Shown here: positions 9,019 to 17,792 of the stretch, piece after piece | How positions within the stretch are numbered: the first letter of the stretch is position 1 | Layout of the letters: each line of letters starts with the position of its first letter | Assembly: GCF_000264945.2 (NCBI RefSeq) | Contig: NZ_CP013070.1 | Coordinates: 1,054,001 to 1,118,000 of the forward strand | DNA from: Sphingobium indicum B90A | GTDB taxonomy: Bacteria; Pseudomonadota; Alphaproteobacteria; Sphingomonadales; Sphingomonadaceae | DNA length: 64,000 nucleotides | Reading direction: 5' to 3' | Position numbers and translations under genes: made by a program | The notes under the pieces: generated by a model | Database searches by the model: none | Seen by the model: the letters and a program-made list of their open reading frames with translations, nothing else | What the model was told of the DNA's origin: nothing

Positions 9019-9162
9019 TAATCCTATTCCTCCCCATCGAAAGATGGGGAGGGGGACCAGCCGCAGCTGGTGGAGGGGAATGGGGCGCGACCTCCGAATT
9101 TCCCCTCCACCACCGCCTTCGGCGGCGGTCCCCCTCCCCACGCTTCGCGCAGGGAGGATTTA
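9019..9162 (-). repeat. Mosaic palindromic intergenic repeat, copy B
   Basis: Inverted copy of the element at 2049-2215, again between two convergent genes (ABC permease and universal stress protein). Read on the minus strand it starts TAAATCCTCCCT, as copy A does on the plus strand, and ends in the same CCCCATC...GATGGGGAGGAATAGGAT module. The middle module differs: copy B has a GACCGCCGCC...GGCGGTGGT stem where copy A has the GTCGAAGAGA stem. The mosaic pattern suggests exchange of small palindromic units. Confidence 0.75.
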
Positions 9163-9181
9163 ATGACGGCTAACCCCGATC

Positions 9182-9637
9182 TCAACTCAACCGATCGATC
9201 GCATCCGCGTCCAACCCGCCGGGAATGATCATGATCGGGCAGGGCAGCTTCCCCGCATCTGCGCCCGCGAAGTGTGACACCAGAACCCCCGGATGCCCGC
9301 TGGCCGCCGCGCCCAGCACCAGCGCCGCGACGTCGTCCATCTCCTCCAGCGTATGGCGCACCACCGCCACCGGATCGCCCTGGCGCACGGTGATGCTGGG
9401 GCGGATGCCGGATTCGTCGGTCAACGTGCCCGCCGCGCTCGTCACCAGCGCTTCGGCGCGTTGCAGCGCCTCATCCTCCATCGTCGCCTGCACGCCGCCC
9501 CACTGGACGAACTCGGCGGGCGGGATGAGGGCCAGGATGCGGATTGCGCCCGCCGTCTTGGCGGCGCGCCGCGCCGCGAAACGGAGCGCCGTCTCCGCCT
9601 CGGGCGATTCGTCCACGACCACCAGATATGTCCGCAT
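9182..9637 (-). CDS. Universal stress protein (UspA family)
   Basis: A 151-residue single-domain UspA protein. It begins with the typical first strand YLVVVDESPEAETALRFAARRA, and has the second-half signature VLGAAASGHPGVLVSHFAG...LPCPIMIIPGG, which approximates the ATP-binding G-2x-G-9x-G(S/T) pattern, although the final GS/T is changed. The role is probably in stress survival through nucleotide binding. It is divergent from the PDH E2 gene with about 200 bases between them, and alone on its strand. Confidence 0.88.
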   Translation of the reverse strand: MRTYLVVVDESPEAETALRFAARRAAKTAGAIRILALIPPAEFVQWGGVQATMEDEALQRAEALVTSAAGTLTDESGIRPSITVRQGDPVAVVRHTLEEMDDVAALVLGAAASGHPGVLVSHFAGADAGKLPCPIMIIPGGLDADAIDRLS

Positions 9638-9841
9638 CCGCTGAATCCCTAAGGGGTAACGACCATTTGGCCTTCGGTCTCACAAGTCCGCGCTGAACCC
9701 ATATGGTTCGCTGTGAACCAGTGTGGTGAAATGTGGCCGATTATGCGCGGGCGCGCAAGGCTTGGCCTTGACCGTTCCGGCCAAAGCGCCGAAACGAACC
9801 TCATTGCCCCCACGCCCGATAAGATGAGAGGCCTTCCACCC

Positions 9842-11125
9842 ATGAGCAAAACGATCCAGATGCCCGCCCTTTCTCCAACGATGGAAGAAGGGACGCTGGC
9901 GAAATGGCTGGTGAAGGAGGGCGACACCGTCTCCTCCGGCGATCTGCTGGCGGAGATCGAGACCGACAAGGCGACGATGGAATTCGAAGCCGTCGACGAA
10001 GGCACCGTGGCCAAGATCCTGGTGGCCGAAGGGTCGGAGGGGGTGAAGGTGGGCACCGTCATCGCTATCATCGCGGAGGAGGGCGAGGATCTGTCGCAAG
10101 CCGCCGCCGGTAATGCCGCTCCCAGCGCAGCGGCCCCCGCAGCAGGCCCTGCGCCCCAGGCCGATCCGGTTCCCGCCAAGGCGCCGGCGCCCGCGCCGAA
10201 GGCCGATCCCGCGCCGGCCAAGGCGACGGACGGCAGAGTGAAGGCCAGCCCGCTCGCCCGCCGTCTGGCTGAAGCCAAGGGGCTGGATCTTGCCGCCGTC
10301 ACCGGCTCCGGTCCCAATGGCCGCATCGTGAAAGCGGACCTGGAGGGCGCCGCGCCCGTCGCCAAGACTGCCGTTCCGGCCGCCGCGCCTGCCGCTCCGC
10401 TCGCCGCCGCGCCTGCCCTCGCACAGGATTTCGGCATCCCGCACGAGGTCATCAAGCTCAGCGGCATGCGCAAGACCATCGCGCGCCGTCTGACCGAATC
10501 CAAGCAGCAGGTGCCGCACATCTACCTGACCGTGGACGTGCAACTCGACAAGCTGCTGAAACTGCGTGGCGAACTGAATGCGGGCCTGGCCTCGCGGGGC
10601 GTCAAGCTGTCGGTCAACGACCTGCTGATCAAGGCGCTGGGCGTGGCGCTGATCCAGGTGCCGGAATGCAACGTCCAGTTCGCTGGCGACCAGATGCTGA
10701 AATTCCAGCGAGCGGACATTTCGGTGGCCGTGTCCATCCCCGGCGGCCTCATCACCCCCATCGTGACGGAGGCGGACAGCAAGGGCGTCGCCGCCATCTC
10801 CACCGCGATGAAGGATCTCGCCGCCCGCGCCAAGGACGGCAAGCTAAATCCGGAGGAATATCAGGGCGGCACCGCCTCGCTCTCCAACATGGGCATGTTC
10901 GGCATCAAGCAGTTCGAGGCCGTCATCAACCCGCCCCAGGGCATGATCCTGGCCATCGGCGCTGGCGAAAAGCGGCCCTTCGTCATCGACGACTCGCTCC
11001 AGATCGCGACCGTCATGTCCGCCACCGGCAGTTTCGACCACCGCGCCATCGACGGCGCGGACGGCGCCCGCCTGATGCAGGTCTTCAAGGAACTGGTCGA
11101 AAATCCGATCGGGATGCTCGCCTGA
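9842..11125 (+). CDS. pdhC: Dihydrolipoyl acetyltransferase, E2 of pyruvate dehydrogenase
   Basis: Core of the pyruvate dehydrogenase complex; transfers the acetyl group from lipoyl to CoA. Domains in order: one lipoyl domain (residues 1-80, with the lipoylated Lys in ETDKATMEF), an Ala/Pro-rich linker, a peripheral-subunit-binding domain ([15 protein letters not shown]...[13 protein letters not shown], near residues 135-170), a second linker, and the catalytic domain ending in [11 protein letters not shown] with the active-site His and Asp. The start [17 protein letters not shown] is the typical N-terminus, so the longer open frame to 9713 is not used. The E1 genes are not adjacent here. Its stop overlaps the thioesterase start. 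Confidence 0.95.
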   Translation: MSKTIQMPALSPTMEEGTLAKWLVKEGDTVSSGDLLAEIETDKATMEFEAVDEGTVAKILVAEGSEGVKVGTVIAIIAEEGEDLSQAAAGNAAPSAAAPAAGPAPQADPVPAKAPAPAPKADPAPAKATDGRVKASPLARRLAEAKGLDLAAVTGSGPNGRIVKADLEGAAPVAKTAVPAAAPAAPLAAAPALAQDFGIPHEVIKLSGMRKTIARRLTESKQQVPHIYLTVDVQLDKLLKLRGELNAGLASRGVKLSVNDLLIKALGVALIQVPECNVQFAGDQMLKFQRADISVAVSIPGGLITPIVTEADSKGVAAISTAMKDLAARAKDGKLNPEEYQGGTASLSNMGMFGIKQFEAVINPPQGMILAIGAGEKRPFVIDDSLQIATVMSATGSFDHRAIDGADGARLMQVFKELVENPIGMLA

Positions 11126-11532
11126 TGGCCCGGGTGGATGAGCAGCCGCCGGTGGACAGCCCCGCCGTGCGCGTCATCGCCATGCCCGCCGACACCAATC
11201 CCTATGGGGATATTTTCGGCGGCTGGCTGATGAGCCTGATGGACTCGGCCGCCGGTTCCGTCGCCGCCCGCCACAGCCACGGCCGCGCGGTGACGATCGC
11301 CGTCGAGGGCATGACCTTCCTGCGCCCGGTGGTGGTCGGCGACGAGGTTTCGGTGTTCGCCAAGCTGGTTTCGGTGGGCCGCACCTCCATGAAGATAGAG
11401 GTCGAGGCGTGGCGGCGGACCCGCCATGACGACAGATCCTATCGCGTGACCAAGGCGACCTTCGCCTTCGTGGCGATCGGAGAGGATCGCCAGCCCCGTT
11501 CCGTGCCGCCCTTCACCGCGCCGGCGGCGTGA
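11125..11532 (+). CDS. Acyl-CoA thioesterase, hotdog fold (YciA-like)
   Basis: A 135-residue hotdog-fold protein that probably hydrolyses acyl-CoA. It carries the YciA/BFIT signature PADTNPYGDIFGGWLMSLMD, with the catalytic Asp and Asn region, then VEGMTFLRPVVVGDEVSVFAKLV. The ATG overlaps the stop of the E2 gene (ATGA), and the lpdA gene follows after 27 bases, so it is coupled inside the pyruvate dehydrogenase operon. In that place it could relieve CoA trapping or set acetyl-CoA levels; that is inference. Family membership is clear. Confidence 0.88.
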   Translation: MARVDEQPPVDSPAVRVIAMPADTNPYGDIFGGWLMSLMDSAAGSVAARHSHGRAVTIAVEGMTFLRPVVVGDEVSVFAKLVSVGRTSMKIEVEAWRRTRHDDRSYRVTKATFAFVAIGEDRQPRSVPPFTAPAA

Positions 11533-11559
11533 CGAAATCCTATAAAAGCGAGTTTGATC

Positions 11560-12957
11560 ATGGCTGAGAATTACGATGTCATCGTTCTGGGCTCCGGCCC
11601 CGGCGGCTATGTGGCCGCAATCCGCGCCGCCCAACTGGGCCTGAAGACCGCCATCGTCGAGCGGGAGAATCTGGGCGGCATCTGCCTCAACTGGGGCTGC
11701 ATCCCGACCAAGGCGTTGCTGCGTTCGGCGGAAATCTATCATTACATGCAGCATGCCGGGGACTATGGCCTGGCCGCGACCCAGATCAGCGCCGACATCG
11801 CGGCGGTGGTGAAGCGTTCGCGCGGCGTTGCCAAGCAGCTTAATCAGGGCGTCACGCACCTGATGAAGAAGAACAAGATCGCCGTCCATATGGGCGAGGG
11901 CAAGCTGGTCGCGAAGGGCAGGCTCAGCGTCACCAAGGACGGAAAGACCGATGAACTGACGGCGAAGAACATCATCATCGCCACCGGGGCGCGGGCGCGC
12001 GACCTGCCGGGCACGCCGACCGACGGCAAGCGCGTCTGGACCTACCGCCACGCCATGACGCCGCCCGAAATGCCGAGCAAGCTGCTGGTCATCGGATCGG
12101 GCGCCATCGGCATCGAATTCGCCAGCTTCTATAACGATATGGGCGCCGACGTCACCGTGGTCGAGATGATGGACCGCATCGTGCCGGTCGAGGACGCCGA
12201 TGTTTCGGCGTTCCTGGAAAAGGCGCTCAAGAAGCAGGGCATGACCATCCTGACCGGGGGCGGCGTCAGCGACATCCAGGTCGGCGCCAACGGTATCAAG
12301 GTCAAGTTGAAGGACAAGGCCGGCAAGGAAAGCGCCGCCGAATTCAGCCATATGATCGTCGCCATCGGCATCGTCCCCAATACGGAGAATATCGGCCTCA
12401 AGGAGCTGGGCGTCGCCATGGACGAGCGCGGTTTCCTGAAGACCGACGAAATGTGCCGCACCAATGTCGAGGGCCTGTGGGCCATCGGCGACATCACCGC
12501 GCCGCCATGGCTGGCGCACAAGGCCAGCCATGAGGGCGTGATCGCGGCCGAAGCCATTGCCGGCAAGCATCCCCATGCCATGGACCCGCGCAATATTCCC
12601 GGTTGCACCTATTGCCATCCGCAGATCGCGTCTGTGGGCCTGACCGAAGCCAAGGCGAAGGAAGCCGGCTATGAGGTGAAGGTCGGCATGTTCCCCTTCA
12701 TCGGCAACGGCAAGGCCATCGCGCTGGGCGAAGCGGAAGGCTTCACCAAGACGGTGTTCGACGCGAAGACGGGCGAATTGCTGGGCGCGCACATGATCGG
12801 CGCGGAAGTGACCGAGATGATCCAGGGCTATACCATCGGCAAGACGCTGGAAACGACCGAGGCGGAACTGATGCACACCGTCTTCCCGCATCCGACCATC
12901 TCCGAATCGATGCATGAAAGCGTGCTCGCGGCTTATGGGCGCGCGCTCCATATCTGA
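11560..12957 (+). CDS. lpdA: Dihydrolipoyl dehydrogenase (E3)
   Basis: FAD enzyme of 465 residues that reoxidises the dihydrolipoyl group of E2 and reduces NAD+. The FAD motif GSGPGGYVAAIRAAQLG lies at the N-terminus, the redox-active disulfide is GGICLNWGCIPTK, the NAD motif is GSGAIGIEFASFY, and the C-terminal HPHPTISE-type segment (HTVFPHPTISESMHE) gives the catalytic His-Glu pair. It follows E2 and the thioesterase in the same operon, so it serves pyruvate dehydrogenase, and may also serve other 2-oxoacid complexes. The ATG at 11560 is chosen over a TTG six bases upstream. Confidence 0.96.
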   Translation: MAENYDVIVLGSGPGGYVAAIRAAQLGLKTAIVERENLGGICLNWGCIPTKALLRSAEIYHYMQHAGDYGLAATQISADIAAVVKRSRGVAKQLNQGVTHLMKKNKIAVHMGEGKLVAKGRLSVTKDGKTDELTAKNIIIATGARARDLPGTPTDGKRVWTYRHAMTPPEMPSKLLVIGSGAIGIEFASFYNDMGADVTVVEMMDRIVPVEDADVSAFLEKALKKQGMTILTGGGVSDIQVGANGIKVKLKDKAGKESAAEFSHMIVAIGIVPNTENIGLKELGVAMDERGFLKTDEMCRTNVEGLWAIGDITAPPWLAHKASHEGVIAAEAIAGKHPHAMDPRNIPGCTYCHPQIASVGLTEAKAKEAGYEVKVGMFPFIGNGKAIALGEAEGFTKTVFDAKTGELLGAHMIGAEVTEMIQGYTIGKTLETTEAELMHTVFPHPTISESMHESVLAAYGRALHI

Positions 12958-13600
12958 TCGGCGCATAGCCGTGGCGAAAGGCGCGGGTGCCCTTGTCCTC
13001 GCGCTTTTCTGCGTTTTGGGGATTGCGCTGGTCCAGCGGCAGGGATGGCTGGACGGGCTGAACGCCGGGCTGATGGGAATGGCCGGGCGGGCGCGGGACA
13101 GCGGGGCTGGAACCGCCGTCACCTGGATCATGCAACTGGCGTCGGCGGTCGGAGGGACGGCGGGCCGCTTCGCGCTGCTTGGGGCCTGCGTCATCGCGCT
13201 TTGGGGCATTGCGCGCAGGCGTGCCCTCTGGCTGCTGTGGGTGACGGTCGGCGGGACTTTGCTCAACCTCTCGCTCAAGCAGGTCTTTGCCGCGCCTCGC
13301 CCCGATCTGCTGCCGCATCTCGACCTTGTGCGCAGCTATGGGTTTCCGAGCGGTCATGCGGCGGGAAACATGATCTTCTTCGGGGCCTTGGCGATGCTGG
13401 CCGGGCGGCGCTCCGCCTATGTCGGCATGGGGCTGGCGATCGCGCTGATCGGGATCAGCCGGGTCTGGCTGGGCGTGCATTGGCCGAGCGATGTGCTGGC
13501 GGGATGGATCGAAGGGCTGGGATGGCTTGCGCTGTGCGGCATCTGGCTGCCGGCAGGAAGGGGTGGACGGGCGGATGGATTCAGGCGCGCCGGGCGATGA
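12935..13600 (+). CDS. PAP2-family membrane phosphatase
   Basis: An integral membrane phosphatase with about five or six hydrophobic helices. All three parts of the PAP2 active site are present: KQVFAAPRP (KxxxxxxRP), PSGHAAG (PSGH), and SRVWLGVHWPSD (SRxxxxxHxxxD). The likely substrate is a lipid phosphate such as phosphatidate or undecaprenyl pyrophosphate. The start is uncertain: ATG at 12935 lies inside the end of lpdA, while a GTG at 12971 lies after it. Position after lpdA suggests co-transcription without a functional link. Confidence 0.85.
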   Translation: MGARSISDRRIAVAKGAGALVLALFCVLGIALVQRQGWLDGLNAGLMGMAGRARDSGAGTAVTWIMQLASAVGGTAGRFALLGACVIALWGIARRRALWLLWVTVGGTLLNLSLKQVFAAPRPDLLPHLDLVRSYGFPSGHAAGNMIFFGALAMLAGRRSAYVGMGLAIALIGISRVWLGVHWPSDVLAGWIEGLGWLALCGIWLPAGRGGRADGFRRAGR

Positions 13601-13703
13601 GCCGGCGCCCTTCCGTTGAAGGCGCATTGGGCGCGTTTTTGGAAAGTGGAGGTCGCCGGTCGATTTGGCGGCTCCGCCCGCTCGGCCCCGGGCCAAATCA
13701 GGA

Positions 13704-14651
13704 TCAGCCCTCTTCCTCCATTTCCCGTTCCGCGGGCGGGTGCAGGCGCAGGCGGCTGACGCGGCGTCCGTCGCTGTCCAGGATTTCGAGTTTCCAGCCG
13801 CTTTGCGCATGCTCGACGATCTCGCCCGGTTCGGGAACGCGGCCCGCAATCACGAAGGCCAGGCCGCCCAGCGTGTCGACATCCTCCTCGACCTCCGCCA
13901 GCTTTTCGTCGATCTCCTTGGCGACATCCTCCAGTTCGGCGCGGGCGTCGGCCTCCCACAGGCCGCCATCCAGCGGAACCAGCATCGCCTCCGGCTCCTC
14001 GTCATGCTCGTCCTCGACCTCGCCGACGATCTCCTCGACCAGATCCTCGAAGGTGAGCAGCCCTTCGGTGCCCGAATATTCGTCGAGCACGATGGCGAGA
14101 TGGGTGCGCTTGGCGCGCATTTCCGCGAGCAGGTCCAGCGCGCCCATGCTTTCGGGAACATAGAGCGGCTGGCGGATCAGCGGCTCCAGCCTGTCGGGAA
14201 CCGGCGCCTTTCCCGCCAATATGGCGAAGGCGTCGCGGATGTGGATCATGCCCACGATGGTGTCTAGATTTTCGCGATAGACGGGGATGCGGCTATGCCC
14301 CGCCTCCGCGAACAAGGCGGCAAGATCGGCGAAACTGGCATTTTCCTCTATGGCGATGATGTCCGCGCGGGGAACGGCCACGTCATCGACCGTATGTTCG
14401 GAAAAATGCAGGAGGTTGCGGACCATCTGGCGTTCGATGGCGGACAGGTCGCCCTTGGCGGGAGGGCTGGCGCCTTCCTCCTGCTCCTCCTCATCATATT
14501 CGTCGAGCGCATCCTCCAGCTCTCGGCGGAGGCTGTGGCTCTCCTCGTCTCCAAAGAGCAGCGATTTGAGGCCGTTCCATAACCCGCCCTCGTGGCTGCT
14601 ACTGTCCGATTCCTTCGAACCGTTGCCGTCCTTGGGACTGCCTTCCGCCAT
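13704..14651 (-). CDS. CBS-domain protein, CorC/HlyC family
   Basis: A 315-residue soluble protein with an acidic N-terminal region (about 90 residues), two CBS domains (around residues 75-200, with ADIIAIEENASFADLAALFAEAGHSRIPVYRE and the later THLAIVLDEYSGTEGLLTFEDLVEEIVGEVEDE), and a C-terminal CorC_HlyC domain. It lacks the membrane DUF21 domain. This gene lies directly downstream of ybeY and phoH, as in many proteobacteria, where the set is linked to ribosome maturation and envelope or magnesium homeostasis. A purine-rich ribosome site (AGGAAG) precedes the ATG. Confidence 0.9.
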   Translation of the reverse strand: MAEGSPKDGNGSKESDSSSHEGGLWNGLKSLLFGDEESHSLRRELEDALDEYDEEEQEEGASPPAKGDLSAIERQMVRNLLHFSEHTVDDVAVPRADIIAIEENASFADLAALFAEAGHSRIPVYRENLDTIVGMIHIRDAFAILAGKAPVPDRLEPLIRQPLYVPESMGALDLLAEMRAKRTHLAIVLDEYSGTEGLLTFEDLVEEIVGEVEDEHDEEPEAMLVPLDGGLWEADARAELEDVAKEIDEKLAEVEEDVDTLGGLAFVIAGRVPEPGEIVEHAQSGWKLEILDSDGRRVSRLRLHPPAEREMEEEG

Positions 14652-14754
14652 CGTACTTCCTGTTTCCCTGTTCAGGGCATCGCGTCGAGCAGCCTGTCCT
14701 GATGCCCTGGAAGGGCAGGCGCCGGCCTTCCGCTAAAAGCGATGCCACAATATG

Positions 14755-15255
14755 TCACCGATCCCCATAGGGATCGGAAATGCCGAGGCTGATCAGCGAT
14801 TGCGTCTCCAGCGCTTCCATCGCTTCCGCCTCCGCGTCCTCCATATGATCATATCCCAGCAAATGAAAAGTCCCATGGACGATCAGGTGCGTGGCGTGAT
14901 CGGCAACGGAGACGCCCTTTTCGGCGGCTTCCCTGGCGCAGACTCCCTCCGCCAGCACGATGTCGCCCAGCAGCACCTCTCCATCGTCGGTGTTGGCGGT
15001 GGTTTCCAGCAGGTCGGACTGCACCATGGGGAAGGACAGGACGTTGGTCGGCTTGTCCTTGTCCCGATAGGCGCGGTTGAGCTGGTGGACTTCCTCGTCG
15101 GTGGTGAGTTTGACCGCGACCTCGTACAACGCTTCATCCGCGGCGAACGCGGCATAGGGACTGTGCGTGATCGCGGCGACGACGGCCCGCTGGGCCAGCA
15201 ATTCCCAGTCGGTATCTGGCCACCCCTGTTCGTGGAGGACGGCGACTTCGATCAT
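14755..15255 (-). CDS. ybeY: rRNA maturation endoribonuclease YbeY
   Basis: A 166-residue zinc metalloprotein needed for 16S rRNA 3'-end maturation and late 70S quality control. The family signature HLIVHGTFHLLGYDH, with its three metal-binding His residues, is near residue 120, and the conserved TNVLSFP segment is near residue 70. The gene follows phoH with 33 bases between them and precedes the CorC-type gene, the standard ybeZ-ybeY-corC order. Length is normal. Confidence 0.95.
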   Translation of the reverse strand: MIEVAVLHEQGWPDTDWELLAQRAVVAAITHSPYAAFAADEALYEVAVKLTTDEEVHQLNRAYRDKDKPTNVLSFPMVQSDLLETTANTDDGEVLLGDIVLAEGVCAREAAEKGVSVADHATHLIVHGTFHLLGYDHMEDAEAEAMEALETQSLISLGISDPYGDR

Positions 15256-15288
15256 TATAGCGGTTTCCGTTCGTATCGGACGTGCATT

Positions 15289-16293
15289 TCAGGCATCCGG
15301 GCCTTCATAGGCCTGGACGATGCGGCCCACGACCGGGTGACGCACCACATCGCCGATGCCGAAGGGCACGACGGAGATGCCTTCCACCCCCTCCAGCCGC
15401 GCGACGGCGTCCGCCAGGCCGGAAATGCCAGGCTGCGGCAGATCGACCTGCCGCGGGTCGCCGCAAATGACCATGCGGCTGCCCTCGCCGAAGCGGGTCA
15501 GAAACATCTTCATCTGGGCGACGGTGGTGTTCTGCGCCTCGTCCAGCACGATGAAGGCATTGGACAGGGTTCGGCCGCGCATGAAGGCGAGGGGAGCGAT
15601 CTCTATCTCGCCCGATGCGATGCGGCGTTCGACCTGCTCGGCCGGCAGCGTGTCGTAGAGCGCGTCGTAGATCGGGCGGAGATAGGGGTCGACCTTCTCC
15701 TTCATGTCGCCCGGCAGGAAGCCGAGGCGTTCGCCCGCTTCCACGGCGGGGCGGGAGAGGATCAGGCGGTCGACGCTGCCGGTGATGAGCTGGCTCACCG
15801 CCTGCGCGACGGCCAGATAGGTCTTGCCGGTGCCCGCCGGGCCAAGCGCGAAGATGATGTCGTTGCGGGTCAGCGCTTCCATGTACGTCACCTGCGTCGC
15901 GGAACGCGGGACGATGGTTTTCTTGCGCGTGCGGATCATGACCTTGGGCGGTTCGGCCACGTCATGGCGGATGATGCCGTCCAGCGTGGGTTCGGCGGAC
16001 ATGGCGATCACCGCGTCCACTGCGCCGGCGTCGATTTCCTGGCCTGCGACGATGCGGTTGTAGAGGCCGGTCATGACGTCGCGGGCCCTGGCGGCGGCTT
16101 CGGCCTCGCCCTCGATCTGCAGCTTGTTGCCGCGCGCCGCGATATAGACGCCCAGGCGGTTTTCGATGGCCACCAGATTCTGGTCATATTGGCCGAAAAG
16201 CGCGCCCAGCAGGTGCGGGCGGTCAAAGGTTACTTCCAGCCGCGCGCGTTCGGCGACATCGGCGCGGTGGTTATGATGGGGTTTCTTCGACAT
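15289..16293 (-). CDS. phoH: PhoH-like protein (YbeZ)
   Basis: A 334-residue P-loop ATPase/helicase-like protein. An N-terminal KH-like RNA-binding part (residues 20-100) is followed by the ATPase core: Walker A GPAGTGKTYLA, the Walker B-like FIVLDEAQNTT, and the SRMVICGDPRQVDLP segment. In other bacteria YbeZ works with YbeY in RNA processing, and the adjacent ybeY supports that. A GGGAGG ribosome site lies just before the ATG. Confidence 0.93.
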   Translation of the reverse strand: MSKKPHHNHRADVAERARLEVTFDRPHLLGALFGQYDQNLVAIENRLGVYIAARGNKLQIEGEAEAAARARDVMTGLYNRIVAGQEIDAGAVDAVIAMSAEPTLDGIIRHDVAEPPKVMIRTRKKTIVPRSATQVTYMEALTRNDIIFALGPAGTGKTYLAVAQAVSQLITGSVDRLILSRPAVEAGERLGFLPGDMKEKVDPYLRPIYDALYDTLPAEQVERRIASGEIEIAPLAFMRGRTLSNAFIVLDEAQNTTVAQMKMFLTRFGEGSRMVICGDPRQVDLPQPGISGLADAVARLEGVEGISVVPFGIGDVVRHPVVGRIVQAYEGPDA

Positions 16294-16415
16294 TCAGCAG
16301 CCTCCCTTTCCATGCGTCCTACCCGTGTGATCGGGTATCCATCTCCTCTTCTTCCAGCCTGGCGGACAGGTTCGGAGATGGGTTCCCGTTGCCACGGGAA
16401 CGACTGGGTTTGGGT

Positions 16416-17765
16416 TCAAGCGGCCTTCCTCCTGCTGGGTTGGCCGGCCAGACTGTTCGGACCGGCGCTGATGATATCGACTTCTACCATGTCCCCGATG
16501 GAAAGTTCCGGGGCGGTGACGTGGACGGACTGGAGCCAGGGCGTCTTGCCGATGAGCTGGCCGGGATGGCGGCCCTTGCGCTCCAGCAGGATGTCCGTGC
16601 GGCGGCCGACGGTGGCCGCGTTGAATTCCGCCTGGTGGCGGTTGATCAGCGACTGGAGCCGGGCAAGCCGTTCGTCCATGACCTCCGCCGGGATCTGCCC
16701 GTCCATGTCGGCGGCGGGCGTGCCGGGACGCGGGCTGTATTTGAAGCTGTAGCATTGCGCGTAGCGGACCTGCTCCATGATCTTCAGCGTATCCTCGAAC
16801 TCGGCGTCGGTCTCGCCGGGGAAGCCGACGATGAAGTCGCCGGAGAGCGCGATGTCCGGCCGCGCCGCCCGCACGCGTTCGATGATGCGCAGATAGCTGT
16901 CGGCGCTGTGGCTGCGGTTCATTGCCTTCAGCACCCGGTCGTTGCCCGATTGCACCGGCAAATGGAGGAAGGGCATCAGCTTGGCCTCGTCGCCATGGGC
17001 GGCGATCAGCCCGTCGCTCATGTCGTTGGGATGGCTGGTGGTGTAGCGGATGCGTTTGAGCGCGTCGATCTTCGCCAGTTCGCGGACCAGGCCGTCCATG
17101 CCCTGCATCCGGCCCTTGTCGTCCTCGCCGGTCCAGGCGTTGACGTTCTGGCCCAGCAGCGTGATCTCCCCCACGCCGCCGTCGACCAGCGCCTTCGCTT
17201 CGTCCAGGATGGCGGAGCAGCTTCGGCTGATCTCCGCGCCGCGCGTATAGGGCACCACGCAATAGGTGCAGAATTTGTCGCAGCCCTCCATGATCGTCAG
17301 GAAGGCGCTGGGCCGCGCCTGCCGGGGTCGCGAGGGCAGGGCGCCGAACTTGGAAGCCAGCGGCATGTCGGTGTCGACGGCCTGCTCGCCCCGACCCGCC
17401 CGGTCGATCAGGTCGGGCAGGCGGTGATAGGCCTGCGGTCCGACGACGATGTCGACATTGCGGGCGCGGCGCTGGATTTCGCCGCCCTCCGCCTGCGCGA
17501 CGCAGCCGGCGACCGCGATCATCGGGCGGCTGCCGTCCTCGCGGGTCATGCGGCCGATGTCGGAATAGACCTTGTCCACCGCCTTTTCGCGGATGTGGCA
17601 GGTGTTGAGGATGACCAGATCCGCCTCGGCCCCGTCGGCCGCGGCGGTCATGCCGCGCTCGCCCAGCATTTCGGCCATGCGCTCGCCATCATAGACGTTC
17701 ATCTGGCAGCCGAAGGATTTGACGTGGAATGTCGCTGGAGTCTTTTGGGCGTCGTACCGATTCAT
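16416..17765 (-). CDS. miaB: tRNA-2-methylthio-N6-dimethylallyladenosine synthase
   Basis: Radical-SAM methylthiotransferase of 449 residues that adds a methylthio group to i6A37 of tRNAs reading UNN codons. Domains in order: UPF0004 domain with the first 4Fe-4S cluster (FGCQMNVYDGERM, NTCHIREKA, VAGCVAQAEG), the radical-SAM core with CDKFCTYCVVPYTRG, and a C-terminal TRAM domain. It lies upstream of phoH and ybeY on the same strand, about 120 bases apart, a conserved alphaproteobacterial neighbourhood. Confidence 0.96.
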   Translation of the reverse strand: MNRYDAQKTPATFHVKSFGCQMNVYDGERMAEMLGERGMTAAADGAEADLVILNTCHIREKAVDKVYSDIGRMTREDGSRPMIAVAGCVAQAEGGEIQRRARNVDIVVGPQAYHRLPDLIDRAGRGEQAVDTDMPLASKFGALPSRPRQARPSAFLTIMEGCDKFCTYCVVPYTRGAEISRSCSAILDEAKALVDGGVGEITLLGQNVNAWTGEDDKGRMQGMDGLVRELAKIDALKRIRYTTSHPNDMSDGLIAAHGDEAKLMPFLHLPVQSGNDRVLKAMNRSHSADSYLRIIERVRAARPDIALSGDFIVGFPGETDAEFEDTLKIMEQVRYAQCYSFKYSPRPGTPAADMDGQIPAEVMDERLARLQSLINRHQAEFNAATVGRRTDILLERKGRHPGQLIGKTPWLQSVHVTAPELSIGDMVEVDIISAGPNSLAGQPSRRKAA

Positions 17766-17792
17766 GCGATCCAGCTATACAAGGCGCGCGCC

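Noticed and set aside
14752..16752. Plus-strand open frame of 666 codons over ybeY and phoH
   Set aside because: It is a shadow of the opposite-strand ybeY, phoH and miaB genes, which have clear catalytic motifs.
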